Positions 18,496 to 28,270 are shown, counted from the first letter of the stretch. The stretch is 64,000 nucleotides of DNA from Citrobacter sp. On2M (GCF_018035235.1 NZ_WPCV01000003.1:62001-126000), one strand, 5' to 3'. Notes: generated by a model not told the origin, from the letters alone. Program-made: numbers and translations.

Positions 18496-19619
18496 GCCTG
18501 GTTATCCTCTTTGTCCGGCTGCGGTTGTTCGGCTTCAGTTAATTGCTGTTTGTGGCGGTTATGTTGATTGACGGCGCTGGCAACCGCATGGACGCCGACG
18601 CTGGCCGCCACCACGCCGAGCGCGGTGAGGCCCACTGTGTCGGCGGTTGAATGGGTGCCCATCTGTGGAATATCGACCACACGGCTGTAGAACGAACCGC
18701 GATCCCAGAAGCCGTTCTCCGAACACCCCAGACAACCGTGACCGGACTGGATGGGGAAAGAAACACCGCCATTCCAGCGGGTAGTGGAGCAGGCGTTATA
18801 GGTGGTTGGCCCTTTGCAGCCCATTTTGTACAGGCAATAGCCTTTGCGGGCAGCGTCATCGTCCCAACTTTCAACGAACTCTCCAGCGTCAAAGTGGGCG
18901 CGGCGATAACATTTGTCGTGAATACGCTGACCGTAGAACATCAGCGGACGCCCCAGACGGTCGAGTTCAGGCAGTCTGTCAAACGTCACCATGTAGGTGA
19001 TTATGGCGCTCATGACGTCCGGAATCGGCGGGCAGCCGGGCACTTTCACGATCGGCTTATCGGTAATCACTTTATCGATCGGAGTGGCCTGGGTTGGGTT
19101 AGGCCTCGCAGCCTGTACGCAGCCCCAGGAGGCGCAGGTGCCCCAGGCGATGATCGCGCTGGCTCCGGCGGCGGCTCTTTTCAGTTTTTCAATAAACGGT
19201 CGCCCGCCGCTAATGCAGAACATCCCTTGTTCTCCCAGCGGAGGATTACCTTCGACTGCCAGAATGTATCGGCCGTGGTAGCGGCTTAGAATATCTTCAA
19301 AAACCTCTTCGGCCTGTGTTCCGGCGGCTGCCATCAGGGTGTCGTCGTAATCAAGGGAAATCAGAGAGAGGATGACGTCTTTGGCGAGTGGATGAGAGGA
19401 GCGGATAAATGATTCGGTACAGCAGGTGCATTCCAGACCGTGGATCCAGACGACCGGGATCCGGGGTTTGTTTTCCAGCGCCCAGGCGATTCTGGGCGTC
19501 ATTCCGGCTCCCAACCCTAGCGATGTTGCCGCGAGACTACAATATTTAAGAAAACTGCGTCTGCTCACGCCCTTGCGGCGCATCGCCTGATAAAAGGTCT
19601 CCTCGTTATTCGTATTCAT
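18492..19619 (-). CDS. hyaA: [NiFe]-hydrogenase 1 small subunit (Tat-exported)
   Basis: A 375-residue small subunit with three iron-sulfur clusters. The twin-arginine signal [21 protein letters not shown] exports the HyaAB dimer. Cys ligands are seen in [16 protein letters not shown] (the extra Cys next to the proximal cluster is the mark of oxygen-tolerant enzymes), [36 protein letters not shown] and [13 protein letters not shown]. The C-terminal hydrophobic helix ([18 protein letters not shown]) anchors it. It is the first gene of the operon. Its upstream region contains CTGGCG/CGCCAG around 19650 but no clear promoter that I can name. Confidence 0.97.
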   Translation of the reverse strand: MNTNNEETFYQAMRRKGVSRRSFLKYCSLAATSLGLGAGMTPRIAWALENKPRIPVVWIHGLECTCCTESFIRSSHPLAKDVILSLISLDYDDTLMAAAGTQAEEVFEDILSRYHGRYILAVEGNPPLGEQGMFCISGGRPFIEKLKRAAAGASAIIAWGTCASWGCVQAARPNPTQATPIDKVITDKPIVKVPGCPPIPDVMSAIITYMVTFDRLPELDRLGRPLMFYGQRIHDKCYRRAHFDAGEFVESWDDDAARKGYCLYKMGCKGPTTYNACSTTRWNGGVSFPIQSGHGCLGCSENGFWDRGSFYSRVVDIPQMGTHSTADTVGLTALGVVAASVGVHAVASAVNQHNRHKQQLTEAEQPQPDKEDNQA

Positions 19620-19773
19620 AACACGCGTTTCTTCCCCCGTTGAGTTCTGGCGTACGCCGCCAGCGATAATCTAAAAAAGCCTATCCGATTAGCGGGGAGA
19701 AACAATGCAAAGCATGTGGTTATGTCCTATTGCGATATTTTCGTGCCTGTTATCTGTTTTTCGCTTTTTGGCA

Positions 19774-19807
19774 ATAAAAAAACGCACAGGGGGGACCACC
19801 CTGTGCG
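19774..19807 (-). terminator. Strong rho-independent terminator after puuB
   Basis: CGCACAGGG and CCCTGTGCG (19783-19807) form a perfect 9-bp stem; on the minus strand it is followed by seven T and ATTG. It ends the puuDRCB transcript 22 bp past the puuB stop and separates it from the hya promoter region. Confidence 0.92.
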
Positions 19808-19828
19808 TCGGGTTTATCGCGGAAGAAC

Positions 19829-21109
19829 TTAAACCCCAAGGCGATCGCGTAAGCTGTAATATGCCGCTCCCATGGCGGTAAACGGAATGCGCAGGCTGCG
19901 GCCTCCCGGGAACGGGTAGTGCGGCAGTTTGGCGAACGCGTCAAAACGCTCGGCATCCCCGCGCAGTAGTTCGGAAATCAGGCGTCCGGCCAGGTGAGTA
20001 CAGGTCACGCCGTGGCCGCTGTAGCCCTGCATATAGTAAATGTTGCTATCAAGACGACCGAACTGCGGCATGCGCGACAGGGTTAACAGAAAATTACCGG
20101 TCCAGCGGTAATCAATCTTTACCCCCTGCAATTGCGGGAAGGTCTTCAGCAGTTTCGGCATCACCAGACGCTCAATATCGTCCGGATCGCGGGCGCCGTA
20201 GACTACGCCACCGCCGTACAGCAGGCGGTTATCGCCGGTCAGACGGTAGTAATCCAGCAGGTAGTTACAATCTTCCACACAGTAGTTTTTCGGGATCAGC
20301 GAGCGCGCCATCTCCGCCGACAGCGGTTCGGTGGTTAACACCTGCGTGCCGCATGGCATGCTGCTTTTTGCCAGCGCAGGTTCCAGTTTGTCGCCGAGGT
20401 AGGCGTTGCCCGCGACAATCACAAAACGTGCCGTAACCTGACCTTTTTCGGTGCTAACTACCGCCGGGGTGGTGTGCTGAATACGCGTCACAGGCGATTG
20501 TTCGAAGACGCGCCCACCGTTCAGACGAATGGCGTTAGCCTCGCCAATCGCCAGGTTGAGCGGATGAATATGACCACCGCTGTGGTCGAGCAGTGCCCCG
20601 ACATAACGATCGCTGCTGACTTCGCGGCGAATTTCGCTGTTGTCTAACAGTTCAAGCTGCGTATTGCCGTAGCGTTCCCAGTTCGATTTCTGCTCCTCCA
20701 GCGTTTCCATCTGCTTGTGGTTCAGAGCCACAAACAGCCCGCCAGGACGATAGTCGCAGTCGATCTGATAACGTTTGATACGTTCGCGAATGATATTGCC
20801 GCCTTCAAACATCATACTGCCAAGCATTTTAGCGGCGTCCGGGCCGTAGGTGCGTTCAATGACGTCGATATCGCGACTGTAGGAGTTTACCAACTGGCCG
20901 CCGTTGCGCCCGCTGGCCCCGAAGCCAATTCGTGCGGATTCCAGTAGCACTACGTCGTAACCCATCTCTGATAAATGTAGGGCAGAGGAGAGTCCGGTAT
21001 AACCGCCGCCGACAACGCAAACATCACAGCTCACCGATTCGCTAAGGGTAGGAAACGGTTCGTACTGATTGGCGCTTGCGGCGTAATAACTGCTGGTATG
21101 TTCAGTCAT
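19829..21109 (-). CDS. puuB: Gamma-glutamylputrescine oxidoreductase PuuB
   Basis: A 426-residue FAD-dependent amine oxidase (DadA/DAO family) that oxidises gamma-glutamylputrescine to the aldehyde, releasing ammonia and H2O2. The dinucleotide-binding motif is VVGGGYTGLSSALHLSEMG near residue 32. YSGHGVTCTHLAGRLISELL near the C-terminus closes the FAD site. It is 2 bp from puuC. In E. coli puuE follows; here a strong terminator does. Confidence 0.95.
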   Translation of the reverse strand: MTEHTSSYYAASANQYEPFPTLSESVSCDVCVVGGGYTGLSSALHLSEMGYDVVLLESARIGFGASGRNGGQLVNSYSRDIDVIERTYGPDAAKMLGSMMFEGGNIIRERIKRYQIDCDYRPGGLFVALNHKQMETLEEQKSNWERYGNTQLELLDNSEIRREVSSDRYVGALLDHSGGHIHPLNLAIGEANAIRLNGGRVFEQSPVTRIQHTTPAVVSTEKGQVTARFVIVAGNAYLGDKLEPALAKSSMPCGTQVLTTEPLSAEMARSLIPKNYCVEDCNYLLDYYRLTGDNRLLYGGGVVYGARDPDDIERLVMPKLLKTFPQLQGVKIDYRWTGNFLLTLSRMPQFGRLDSNIYYMQGYSGHGVTCTHLAGRLISELLRGDAERFDAFAKLPHYPFPGGRSLRIPFTAMGAAYYSLRDRLGV

Positions 21110-21111
21110 GA

Positions 21112-22599
21112 TTAAGACTCCAGGGAGATCCAGATGGTTTTTAATTCGCTAAATTTTTCCAGCGCATGCAGGGATTTATCGCGTCCGTTACCGCTTTGTT
21201 TATAGCCGCCGAATGGCACGGTCATATCACCGTCGTTATAGTTGTTCACGAAGACGGAACCGGCCTTCAGGCGGCGACTCATGCGGTGCGCGCGCGACAA
21301 ATCACGGGTCCAGACTGCGGCGCCCAGACCGTAGTCGCTGTCGTTGGCCAGCGCCAGAGCTTCGGCTTCACTGCTAAAACGGGTGATGACCAGTACCGGC
21401 CCAAAGATCTCATCGCGACTGACGTGGGCTTGCGGCGCGGTGTCGACAAAAATAGTCGGGCCGATGGCCGCCGGGTGTACGTGGCTGCGGCCATCCAGCG
21501 CCAGCGTGCCTTGCGCTTCACCGTCGCGAATAAAACTGTGTACGGTGTCGGCATGCGTGTTGTCGATAAGCGTGCCCATCGTGGTTTCCGGGTCCAGCGG
21601 GTTGCCCGGCTGCCAGTTTTTCGCCTGTTCTTTTAAAAGCGCGATGAACTCGTCGGCAATACTCTCTTCCAGCAGCAGACGCGTACCGGCAATACAAACC
21701 TGGCCCTGGTTATAGAAAATACCTGCCGCGGCATTGGCGGCGGCTTTCGGCAGATCCGGGCAGTCAGCGAACACGATGTTGGCGCTTTTACCGCCGGCTT
21801 CCAGCCAGACGCGTTTCATATTGCTGTCGCCAGCGTCCTTGAGTAGTTGTTTGCCGGTGCGAGTCGATCCGGTAAAAGTGATCACATCGACATCCGGGTG
21901 CTGAGACAGCGCCTGGCCTGCTTCATGACCGTATCCGCTCACAACGCTGAGCACGCCATCGGGCAAACCTGCTTTTTTAGCCAGTGCGGCCAGGCGAATC
22001 GCGGTCAGCGGTGATTTCTCCGAAGGCTTGAGGATCACGCTGTTGCCCGCAGCCAATGCCGGACCTAGCTTCCAGCAGGCCAGCAGCAGGGGAAAATTCC
22101 ACGGCACGATAGCCGCAATTACACCCACCGGCTCGCGCACAATCAGCGCCAGATCGTTTACCGAGGTGGTGGCTACTTCGCCATAGACTTTATCTATCGC
22201 TTCGGCGTACCAACGGATGGCGCGCGCTGCGCCTGGAATATCATCACGCAGGCTATGGCGGATAGGTTTACCGGTGTCGAGTGTTTCCAGTAGCGCCAGC
22301 TCCTCGTGATGCTGCTCCATTAAATCCGCGAGCGTGTGCAGTACTGCTTTGCGCTCTGCGGGTGATGCTTGCGACCAGTCCCCACGTTCAAAGACGCTGC
22401 GGGCTGCGGTGACCGCGCGGTCTACATCCGCTTTTTTGCCGCGGGCGACTTTCGCCAGTGGGCGCTGTCCTGCTGGATCCTGCGTAATAAAGGTTTCGTT
22501 ATCGGCGGCTGCGCAATATTCGCCGTTGATAAATAAACGGGTTTCTGGCGAATAATGGCTGGCTTTCTCACGCCAATATTTAAGATTCTGAAAGTTCAT
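21112..22599 (-). CDS. puuC: Gamma-glutamyl-gamma-aminobutyraldehyde dehydrogenase PuuC
   Basis: A 495-residue NAD(P)-dependent aldehyde dehydrogenase. Catalytic Glu lies in LEAGGKSANIVFAD and the nucleophile Cys in YNQGQVCIAGTRLLLEE; the cofactor loop FTGSTRTGKQLL and the segment VPWNFPLLLACWKLGPALAA are intact. It follows puuR after 137 bp with a hairpin between. It turns the PuuB product into gamma-glutamyl-GABA. Confidence 0.96.
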   Translation of the reverse strand: MNFQNLKYWREKASHYSPETRLFINGEYCAAADNETFITQDPAGQRPLAKVARGKKADVDRAVTAARSVFERGDWSQASPAERKAVLHTLADLMEQHHEELALLETLDTGKPIRHSLRDDIPGAARAIRWYAEAIDKVYGEVATTSVNDLALIVREPVGVIAAIVPWNFPLLLACWKLGPALAAGNSVILKPSEKSPLTAIRLAALAKKAGLPDGVLSVVSGYGHEAGQALSQHPDVDVITFTGSTRTGKQLLKDAGDSNMKRVWLEAGGKSANIVFADCPDLPKAAANAAAGIFYNQGQVCIAGTRLLLEESIADEFIALLKEQAKNWQPGNPLDPETTMGTLIDNTHADTVHSFIRDGEAQGTLALDGRSHVHPAAIGPTIFVDTAPQAHVSRDEIFGPVLVITRFSSEAEALALANDSDYGLGAAVWTRDLSRAHRMSRRLKAGSVFVNNYNDGDMTVPFGGYKQSGNGRDKSLHALEKFSELKTIWISLES

Positions 22600-22709
22600 A
22601 GCTACTCCTTTTATATCAATAAGATAAAGTTCGTTGCTGATCTATTCAGGCAAAATCAGGCTGCACGATGCCCCAGGGATGTACCCTGTTAATGCGCGTT
22701 ATTTAAGAA

Positions 22710-22728
22710 GGCCTGAGAAACTCAGGCC
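22710..22728 (-). terminator. Hairpin between puuR and puuC
   Basis: GGCCTGAG-AAA-CTCAGGCC is a perfect 8-bp stem just after the puuR stop. On the minus strand TTCTTAAATAA follows, a weak T tract. It may partly terminate puuDR transcripts, in which case puuCB would need its own promoter in 22600-22709. Confidence 0.5.
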
Positions 22729-22736
22729 GGTACTAA

Positions 22737-23294
22737 TTAGAATGTGGTGGGAGTGTGGGCACTGATGATGCGGCAGATCCCTGCCGAGGTGTTGCTGAAG
22801 CTATGGGGTATGCCGGTGTTAATGGCATAACTTTGTCCTGCAACAAGATGATACGTTTGACCGTTGATGGTCAGTATCACTTCACCTTCCAGTATTGTGC
22901 CAATCTCTTCACCCTGATGTTTAATTCTCTCCCCGGTTGTCGTGCCTGGCTGATAGGTCTCAAACATCATTGCCAGCGTACGATTCGGATTTCCGTTGTG
23001 TACCAGCTTCATGGATACTCCCTGACTTCCGATCTCAATCAAATCCTCCTGATTGATAACCACCTGCGGTTCGTCAGGCTTTTCCGGTTCCGCGAAGAAC
23101 TCGGAGAGCGACAGCCCATAGACTTTCAATAGCTTTTGCAGCGTACTGATGGCAGGACTAACTTTATCCTGCTCTATGGTGCTGATGGCGCTATGCGTTA
23201 ACCCAGACAGTTCGGCGGCACGACGCTGCGAAAGACCCAATTGCTGGCGGATCTCTGACAAACGTTTACCCGGCGCCAGGCCGTCATCGCTCAT
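22737..23294 (-). CDS. puuR: Transcriptional repressor PuuR
   Basis: A 185-residue XRE-type repressor of the putrescine genes. An N-terminal helix-turn-helix (LSQRRAAELSGLTHSAISTI, residues about 19-38) is followed by a C-terminal cupin that senses putrescine (HQGEEIGTILEGEVILTINGQ region, then INTGIPHSFSNTS). It lies within the operon it controls. Candidate binding boxes are described between puuD and puuA. Confidence 0.95.
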   Translation of the reverse strand: MSDDGLAPGKRLSEIRQQLGLSQRRAAELSGLTHSAISTIEQDKVSPAISTLQKLLKVYGLSLSEFFAEPEKPDEPQVVINQEDLIEIGSQGVSMKLVHNGNPNRTLAMMFETYQPGTTTGERIKHQGEEIGTILEGEVILTINGQTYHLVAGQSYAINTGIPHSFSNTSAGICRIISAHTPTTF

Positions 23295-23319
23295 AATTGC
23301 ATTTCCTTAACTGTAGTAG

Positions 23320-24084
23320 TCAGAGTCGCTGTTTTTCAGCGAGGTGGTTCTGACAAGCGGTGATAAAACCTTCAAGTAACATACGCGACAGGGCGTATTC
23401 GCTACTGTTCCATTCCGGATGCCACTGCACGCCGAGCGCGAAAGGATGGTCTTGAACGCTGGCTGCTTCCACTAATCCGTCCTGCGAGCGTGCTTCCACG
23501 CGCAACTGCGGGCCAAGGGTTTTTGCACCCTGACCATGCAAGGAGTTAACCCAAAACGTGCTGCAACCTGGTATTAGCTGAGATAGCAATCCTCCCTGTT
23601 GAACCTGAACTTCATGAGATGGCGCATATTGCTGCTCCACCGGGAGTTCCGCATCTTCACGATGTTCCAGAAACTGTGAGTGATCGCACAGGCGACGATA
23701 CAGAGTCCCGCCAGTGGCGACAACTAATTCCTGTAAGCCCCGGCAGATGGCGAAAATGGGAATGCGCCTTTCGAGCCCGGCGGTAATTAGCGCCATGCTC
23801 AGAAGATCACGCCCGGGATCGGCGTCAGACTCATCGCCATTTTCACCATAGAGGTGCGGCTGCACGTTGCTTGGGCTTCCAGGCAGGAAGATACCATCCA
23901 GTTTTGGTAACAGTGCGTTCAGTAATTCGGGTTCCGCGAGTGCATGAGGCAGCGCTATCGGTAATCCACCGGCATGTAATACCGCATTCAGGTACTTTTC
24001 TTGCAGAGTCTGGGTCTCATGACCCTTAAGCCTGTTTCTACACATCACTACACCAATAACTGGCTTGTCAAATATATTGCCCAT
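23320..24084 (-). CDS. puuD: Gamma-glutamyl-GABA hydrolase PuuD
   Basis: A 254-residue class-I glutamine-amidotransferase-like hydrolase that splits gamma-glutamyl-GABA into glutamate and GABA. Nucleophile Cys is in FAICRGLQELVVATGG; the His-x-Glu pair is in LGVQWHPEWNSSEYALSR. I start at the ATG at 24084 (MGNIFDKPVIGVVMC), which has AGG upstream and gives the E. coli length; an in-frame ATG at 24129 would lie in the PuuR-box region. It is the first gene of puuDRCB. Confidence 0.95.
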   Translation of the reverse strand: MGNIFDKPVIGVVMCRNRLKGHETQTLQEKYLNAVLHAGGLPIALPHALAEPELLNALLPKLDGIFLPGSPSNVQPHLYGENGDESDADPGRDLLSMALITAGLERRIPIFAICRGLQELVVATGGTLYRRLCDHSQFLEHREDAELPVEQQYAPSHEVQVQQGGLLSQLIPGCSTFWVNSLHGQGAKTLGPQLRVEARSQDGLVEAASVQDHPFALGVQWHPEWNSSEYALSRMLLEGFITACQNHLAEKQRL

Positions 24085-24141
24085 GATCGACCTCACGTTT
24101 TGGAATAAATTATTGCCAAACGGTTCCATGTTGTGCCATTC

Positions 24142-24251
24142 CGTTCATTATTTTCTCAATCTAGCAGTGGAATAACCTTCTAGCAAACTTAATTTAACAT
24201 TTGACAAACAATTTATTTGCATCCAGAGTCGAAGGGTGGACATTATATTTA
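24142..24251. promoter_or_regulatory. puuD/puuA divergent control region with two PuuR-like boxes
   Basis: Two 15-bp sites resemble the asymmetric PuuR box that I remember from E. coli (AAAATATAATGAACA). The site at 24142-24156 reads CGTTCATTATTTTCT and the one at 24237-24251 reads TGGACATTATATTTA; each matches the complement of the box at 12 of 15 positions. They bracket the promoters, with a TTGACA at 24201-24206. Repression of both arms by PuuR is therefore likely. Confidence 0.55.
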
Positions 24252-24295
24252 ACAGTCAAATCACAGAACAGCTTACAGGCCAACGGCGGTGAATC

Positions 24296-25714
24296 ATGGA
24301 AACCAATATCGTAGAAGTTGAGAATTTTGTGCAGCATTCTGAAGAGAGACGAAGTAGCGCGTTTGCGCGTGAGGTTAAGCAGTATCTGGAACGCTATCCC
24401 AATACGCAGTATGTGGATGTGCTGTTAACCGATCTTAATGGGTGTTTTCGCGGTAAGCGCCTTCCGGTTGCGGGATTACATAAGTTAGAGAAAGGCTGCT
24501 ATTTTCCGGCATCCGTTTTCGCGATGGATATTCTCGGCAATGTGGTCGAAGAGGCGGGATTAGGTCAGGAGCTTGGCGAGCCGGATCGGACCTGTGTACC
24601 GGTACCAGGCACATTAACCCCTTCGGCTGCCGATCCGGAATTTATTGCGCAGATGATGCTGACGATGCTGGATGAAGATGGCGCTCCCTTTGACGTTGAG
24701 CCGCGGAACGTTCTGAACCGACTCTGGCAGAAACTTCGCCAGCGCGGTCTGTTCCCCGTCGTAGCGGTAGAGCTGGAGTTCTATTTACTCGATCGTAAGC
24801 GCGATCCTGAAGGTTATCTGCAGCCGCCGTGCGCGCCGGGTACGGACGATCGTAATACTCAAAGCCAGGTTTACTCCGTTGATAACCTGAACCACTTTGC
24901 AGATGTCCTGAACGATATTGATGAACTGGCCCGTTTACAATTGATCCCGGCTGACGGTGCAGTGGCTGAAGCCTCTCCCGGGCAGTTTGAAATCAACCTC
25001 TACCATACCGATAACGTGCTCGACGCCTGCGACGACGCGCTGGCACTGAAACGCCTGGTACGGCTGGTGGCGGAGAAACACAAGATGCATGCCACGTTTA
25101 TGGCAAAACCTTATGAGGAGCATGCAGGGAGCGGGATGCATATCCACATCAGCATTATGAATAATAAAGGCGAGAACGTACTGGCCGATGCGAATGGCGA
25201 TGATTCTGCGTTACTTAAGCGTGCGCTTGCCGGGATGATTGATCTGATGCCTGCGTCAATGGCGCTGTTGGCGCCGAATGTGAACTCTTATCGCCGCTTC
25301 CAGCCGGGGATGTATGTTCCAACCCAGGCTTCCTGGGGGCATAACAATCGTACGGTGGCGCTGCGCATTCCTTGCGGCGATCGTGATAACCATCGGGTTG
25401 AATATCGCGTGGCGGGGGCGGATGCCAATCCGTATCTGGTAATGTCGACCATTCTGGCCGGGATCCTTCACGGTCTGGATAACGATCTGCCGTTGCAGGA
25501 AGAGGTGGAAGGTAACGGCCTGGAACAGGAAGGGTTACCGTTTCCTATCCGTCAGAGCGATGCGCTGTGGGAGTTTATGCAAAACGATCGCTTGCGCGAA
25601 TTACTTGGTGAACGTTTTAGCCACGTATACCACGCCTGTAAAAACGATGAGCTGATCCAGTTTGAACGCCTGATTACCGACACGGAAATTGAGTGGATGT
25701 TGAAAAACGCCTGA
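24296..25714 (+). CDS. puuA: Glutamate-putrescine ligase PuuA
   Basis: A 472-residue member of the glutamine synthetase family that joins glutamate to putrescine with ATP, the first step of the Puu route. Visible: the N-terminal beta-grasp (YVDVLLTDLNGCFRGKRLP), Mg/ATP-site glutamates in AVELEFYLLDRKRDPEG and EASPGQFEINLYHTDN, and the substrate loop GSGMHIHISIMN followed by RIPCGDRDNHRVEYRVAGADANPYL. It is divergent from puuD and upstream of puuP. Confidence 0.96.
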   Translation: METNIVEVENFVQHSEERRSSAFAREVKQYLERYPNTQYVDVLLTDLNGCFRGKRLPVAGLHKLEKGCYFPASVFAMDILGNVVEEAGLGQELGEPDRTCVPVPGTLTPSAADPEFIAQMMLTMLDEDGAPFDVEPRNVLNRLWQKLRQRGLFPVVAVELEFYLLDRKRDPEGYLQPPCAPGTDDRNTQSQVYSVDNLNHFADVLNDIDELARLQLIPADGAVAEASPGQFEINLYHTDNVLDACDDALALKRLVRLVAEKHKMHATFMAKPYEEHAGSGMHIHISIMNNKGENVLADANGDDSALLKRALAGMIDLMPASMALLAPNVNSYRRFQPGMYVPTQASWGHNNRTVALRIPCGDRDNHRVEYRVAGADANPYLVMSTILAGILHGLDNDLPLQEEVEGNGLEQEGLPFPIRQSDALWEFMQNDRLRELLGERFSHVYHACKNDELIQFERLITDTEIEWMLKNA

Positions 25715-25776
25715 CTACCCTGCAGGCCATTTAAAAAGAAGTCGCATCATGCGGGCTGAGCGGAGCCAGCCCGTCA

Positions 25777-25803
25777 AAATTGCAGGACTACCTGCCATTT
25801 CCC
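25777..25803. other. puuA-puuP intergenic region with hairpin (25715-26057)
   Basis: The gap is 343 bp, long for two genes of one pathway. CGGGCTG and CAGCCCG form a perfect 7-bp stem with an 8-base loop about 45 bp past the puuA stop; the approximate position is given. No T tract follows, so it may act as an mRNA stabiliser or a weak attenuator. The second half of the gap is open in one frame (see the 64-residue frame). Confidence 0.35.
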
Positions 25804-25873
25804 GGATGTCGCGTAATGGAGCGCGGGCGACAACGGGTCTTCAGATAACCGACAGAGTTTGTGACGAGGAAAT

Positions 25874-26068
25874 GTGATGATGCCAATGTTTAAAAACCCG
25901 CCCCGCGTGAGCATCCATGGCTCCCGCAGTAATTACGGACCACTTTTGTACCGTATGACATTAACATCTTATTTTTGGCGGTTCGCCCCGACACGACCCC
26001 GATCTGCTGTACCCACGTTTCGAACGCAGATCTGGGCGCGTAGCGGGGAGGAAAGCTATGTCGACTAA
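25874..26068 (+). CDS. Possible 64-residue leader reading frame ahead of puuP
   Basis: An open frame begins ATGATGATG after GAGGAAATGTG, a good ribosome site, and runs 11 bp into puuP in another frame. The product ([20 protein letters not shown]..., then rich in Arg, Pro, Ser) shows no domain, and I know no homologue. Translation could couple to puuP, but puuP has its own strong site (GAGGAAAGCT-ATG). Real coding is doubtful. Confidence 0.2.
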   Translation: MMMPMFKNPPRVSIHGSRSNYGPLLYRMTLTSYFWRFAPTRPRSAVPTFRTQIWARSGEESYVD

Positions 26069-27446
26069 TTCTTCTGCGGATCTCGCAGCCCAGCCAGGCA
26101 AAGCACAGCTGCGCAAATCTCTCAAGCTGTGGCAGGTGGTGGTGATGGGGCTGGCTTACCTCACGCCGATGACGGTGTTTGATACCTTTGGCATTGTTTC
26201 AGGTATCAGTAATGGTCATGTTCCGGCGTCCTACCTGCTGGCTCTGGCGGGTGTACTGTTTACCGCCATCAGTTACGGCAAGCTGGTACGCCAGTTTCCA
26301 CAAGCCGGTTCGGCTTACACCTATGCGCAAAAAGCGATCAACCCGCATGTAGGGTTTATGGTTGGCTGGTCGTCACTGCTTGATTATCTTTTCCTGCCGA
26401 TGATTAACGTTCTGCTGGCGAAAATTTACCTTTCCGCGCTGTTCCCGGGGGTTGCGCCATGGATTTGGGTGGTGGTGTTCGTGGCGATCCTCACCGCGGC
26501 AAATTTGAAAAGCGTTAATTTGGTGGCGAACTTTAATGCACTGTTTGTACTGGTGCAGGTCGCGATAATTGTGGTATTCATTTTCCTTGTGGTGCAGGGG
26601 CTGCATAAAGGCGAAGGGGTCGGCACCGTCTGGTCGCTGCAACCGTTTGTCAGTCAGAATGCGCATCTGATCCCGATTATTACCGGGGCGACCATCGTCT
26701 GCTTTTCGTTTCTCGGTTTTGATGCGGTGACGACGCTTTCAGAAGAGACGCCAGATGCCGCACGCACTATCCCGAAAGCCATTTTTCTCACCGCGCTGTA
26801 CGGCGGACTGATCTTCATTGCCGCCTCGTTCTTTATGCAGTTGTTCTTCCCGGACATTAGTCGATTTAAAGATCCGGATGCAGCGCTGCCGGAGATTGCG
26901 TTGTACGTCGGCGGCAAACTGTTCCAGTCTATTTTTCTGTGTACCACCTTTGTGAATACGCTGGCATCCGGTCTGGCGTCGCATGCCAGCGTTTCGCGTC
27001 TGCTGTACGTGATGGGCCGCGATAATGTCTTTCCGGAGAAGTACTTCGGTTATGTCCATCCTAAATGGCGCACGCCTGCGCTGAACGTCATTATGGTCGG
27101 GATTGTGGCACTCTCGGCGCTGTTTTTTGACCTGGTGACCGCCACGGCGTTGATTAACTTTGGCGCGCTGGTGGCCTTTACGTTCGTTAATCTTTCCGTG
27201 TTTAACCACTTCTGGCGTCGTGAAGGACGTAAGCATACCTGGCAGGAAAAGTTGCACTATCTGGTACTGCCGATGGTCGGCGCTGCTACCGTTGCCGTAC
27301 TGTGGGTGAACCTGGAGGTGACATCGCTGACGCTTGGGCTGGTGTGGGCCGGGCTAGGGCTGATTTATCTCGCGTACCTGACCGGACGCTTTCGCAAACC
27401 GCCGCCGCAGTTTGACGCTGCGAAATCTGAGCGCGCCTGGGAGTGA
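26058..27446 (+). CDS. puuP: Putrescine importer PuuP
   Basis: A 462-residue APC-superfamily permease with about 12 membrane spans that brings in putrescine as carbon and nitrogen source. Characteristic: the first span [20 protein letters not shown], then [20 protein letters not shown] and [18 protein letters not shown] (APC consensus loop). The start at 26058 follows GAGGAAAGCT. It is co-oriented with puuA as in E. coli. The N- and C-termini diverge from E. coli, the core does not. Confidence 0.95.
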   Translation: MSTNSSADLAAQPGKAQLRKSLKLWQVVVMGLAYLTPMTVFDTFGIVSGISNGHVPASYLLALAGVLFTAISYGKLVRQFPQAGSAYTYAQKAINPHVGFMVGWSSLLDYLFLPMINVLLAKIYLSALFPGVAPWIWVVVFVAILTAANLKSVNLVANFNALFVLVQVAIIVVFIFLVVQGLHKGEGVGTVWSLQPFVSQNAHLIPIITGATIVCFSFLGFDAVTTLSEETPDAARTIPKAIFLTALYGGLIFIAASFFMQLFFPDISRFKDPDAALPEIALYVGGKLFQSIFLCTTFVNTLASGLASHASVSRLLYVMGRDNVFPEKYFGYVHPKWRTPALNVIMVGIVALSALFFDLVTATALINFGALVAFTFVNLSVFNHFWRREGRKHTWQEKLHYLVLPMVGAATVAVLWVNLEVTSLTLGLVWAGLGLIYLAYLTGRFRKPPPQFDAAKSERAWE

Positions 27447-27489
27447 TAGAAATAACATTCAGCTAAATGTCCCTTCGGGCGTAAACCAC

Positions 27490-27513
27490 AGGGCGTGCCG
27501 TCAGGGACGCCCT
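27490..27513 (+). terminator. Hairpin downstream of puuP
   Basis: AGGGCGT and ACGCCCT pair around a 10-base loop, 44 bp after the puuP stop. There is no strong T tract, so termination is only plausible. Confidence 0.4.
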
Positions 27514-27614
27514 CAGCTGTAAAAAGAGTTCGGGCCTCGTAAATTCTTCGTAGAGAGGTATGGCACCAGGTTGGATAAGCTTTTAATGCCACCCTTTTTC
27601 TCTTCGAGGTTCAT

Positions 27615-28205
27615 ATGCCAAAGCATATTGATTTAGCACAAGTCAAAGCGATGAAAGTGGTTAATTATGCCACGTTGCGTGAAACGCTAAAATCAGGTGA
27701 CCTTTTTTTCGCCTCCGGAGACTACCTGGTATCAAAAGCAATTGAAAAGGTGACGGATTCGCCATGGAGCCATGTGGGGATTGTTTTTGTTTTACCGCAA
27801 ATAGATCGCGTGTTGCTCCTGGAAAGCGTGGAAGATATGGGGGTACGACTCGCTCCATTATCAAAATATCTATCTGATTATGATGATATTGGAAAACCTT
27901 ATAAAGGCCGGGCTGTTCTTGCTCGATATGATACGTTGGCTAAATCTGCCGTTGAGCAAATAGCCGCTTTTGGTCTTAATGAGCTAACCCGCCCATATGA
28001 TAAAGAAGAAATAGCACGCATCCTTGCGAGGATCGCACTTGGGAAAGGAAAAGCGAAAAAGGACAGGGAGTACATTTGCTCTGAACTCGTCTACGCTTGC
28101 TTCAACAATGCCGGAGTTAACATTGCATATAATCCGAAAGGATTTATTAGCCCTGAGGATGTATGGCAGGATTCTCATATTTCTTTGATAAATAGAATAT
28201 TGTAA
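27615..28205 (+). CDS. Permuted papain-like amidase/peptidase (YiiX/C92 type)
   Basis: A 196-residue protein with the circularly permuted NlpC/P60 arrangement, in which His comes before Cys. Visible: the start of the fold LKSGDLFFASGDYLVSKAIE, catalytic His in SPWSHVGIVFVLP, an acidic/polar pair in LLESVEDMG, and catalytic Cys in REYICSELVYACFNNAG. Relatives (YiiX, YaeF) hydrolyse peptide, amide or lipid ester bonds, and phage or effector versions exist. There is no signal peptide, so it acts in the cytoplasm unless exported otherwise. It has its own start site (GAGGTTCAT-ATG) and no obvious operon partner. Confidence 0.72.
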   Translation: MPKHIDLAQVKAMKVVNYATLRETLKSGDLFFASGDYLVSKAIEKVTDSPWSHVGIVFVLPQIDRVLLLESVEDMGVRLAPLSKYLSDYDDIGKPYKGRAVLARYDTLAKSAVEQIAAFGLNELTRPYDKEEIARILARIALGKGKAKKDREYICSELVYACFNNAGVNIAYNPKGFISPEDVWQDSHISLINRIL

Positions 28206-28270
28206 AGGCCGCCATTATTCAGAATAGTATCTAATAGTGGTGCAATCACGGCATCATTACAGAGATTAAA

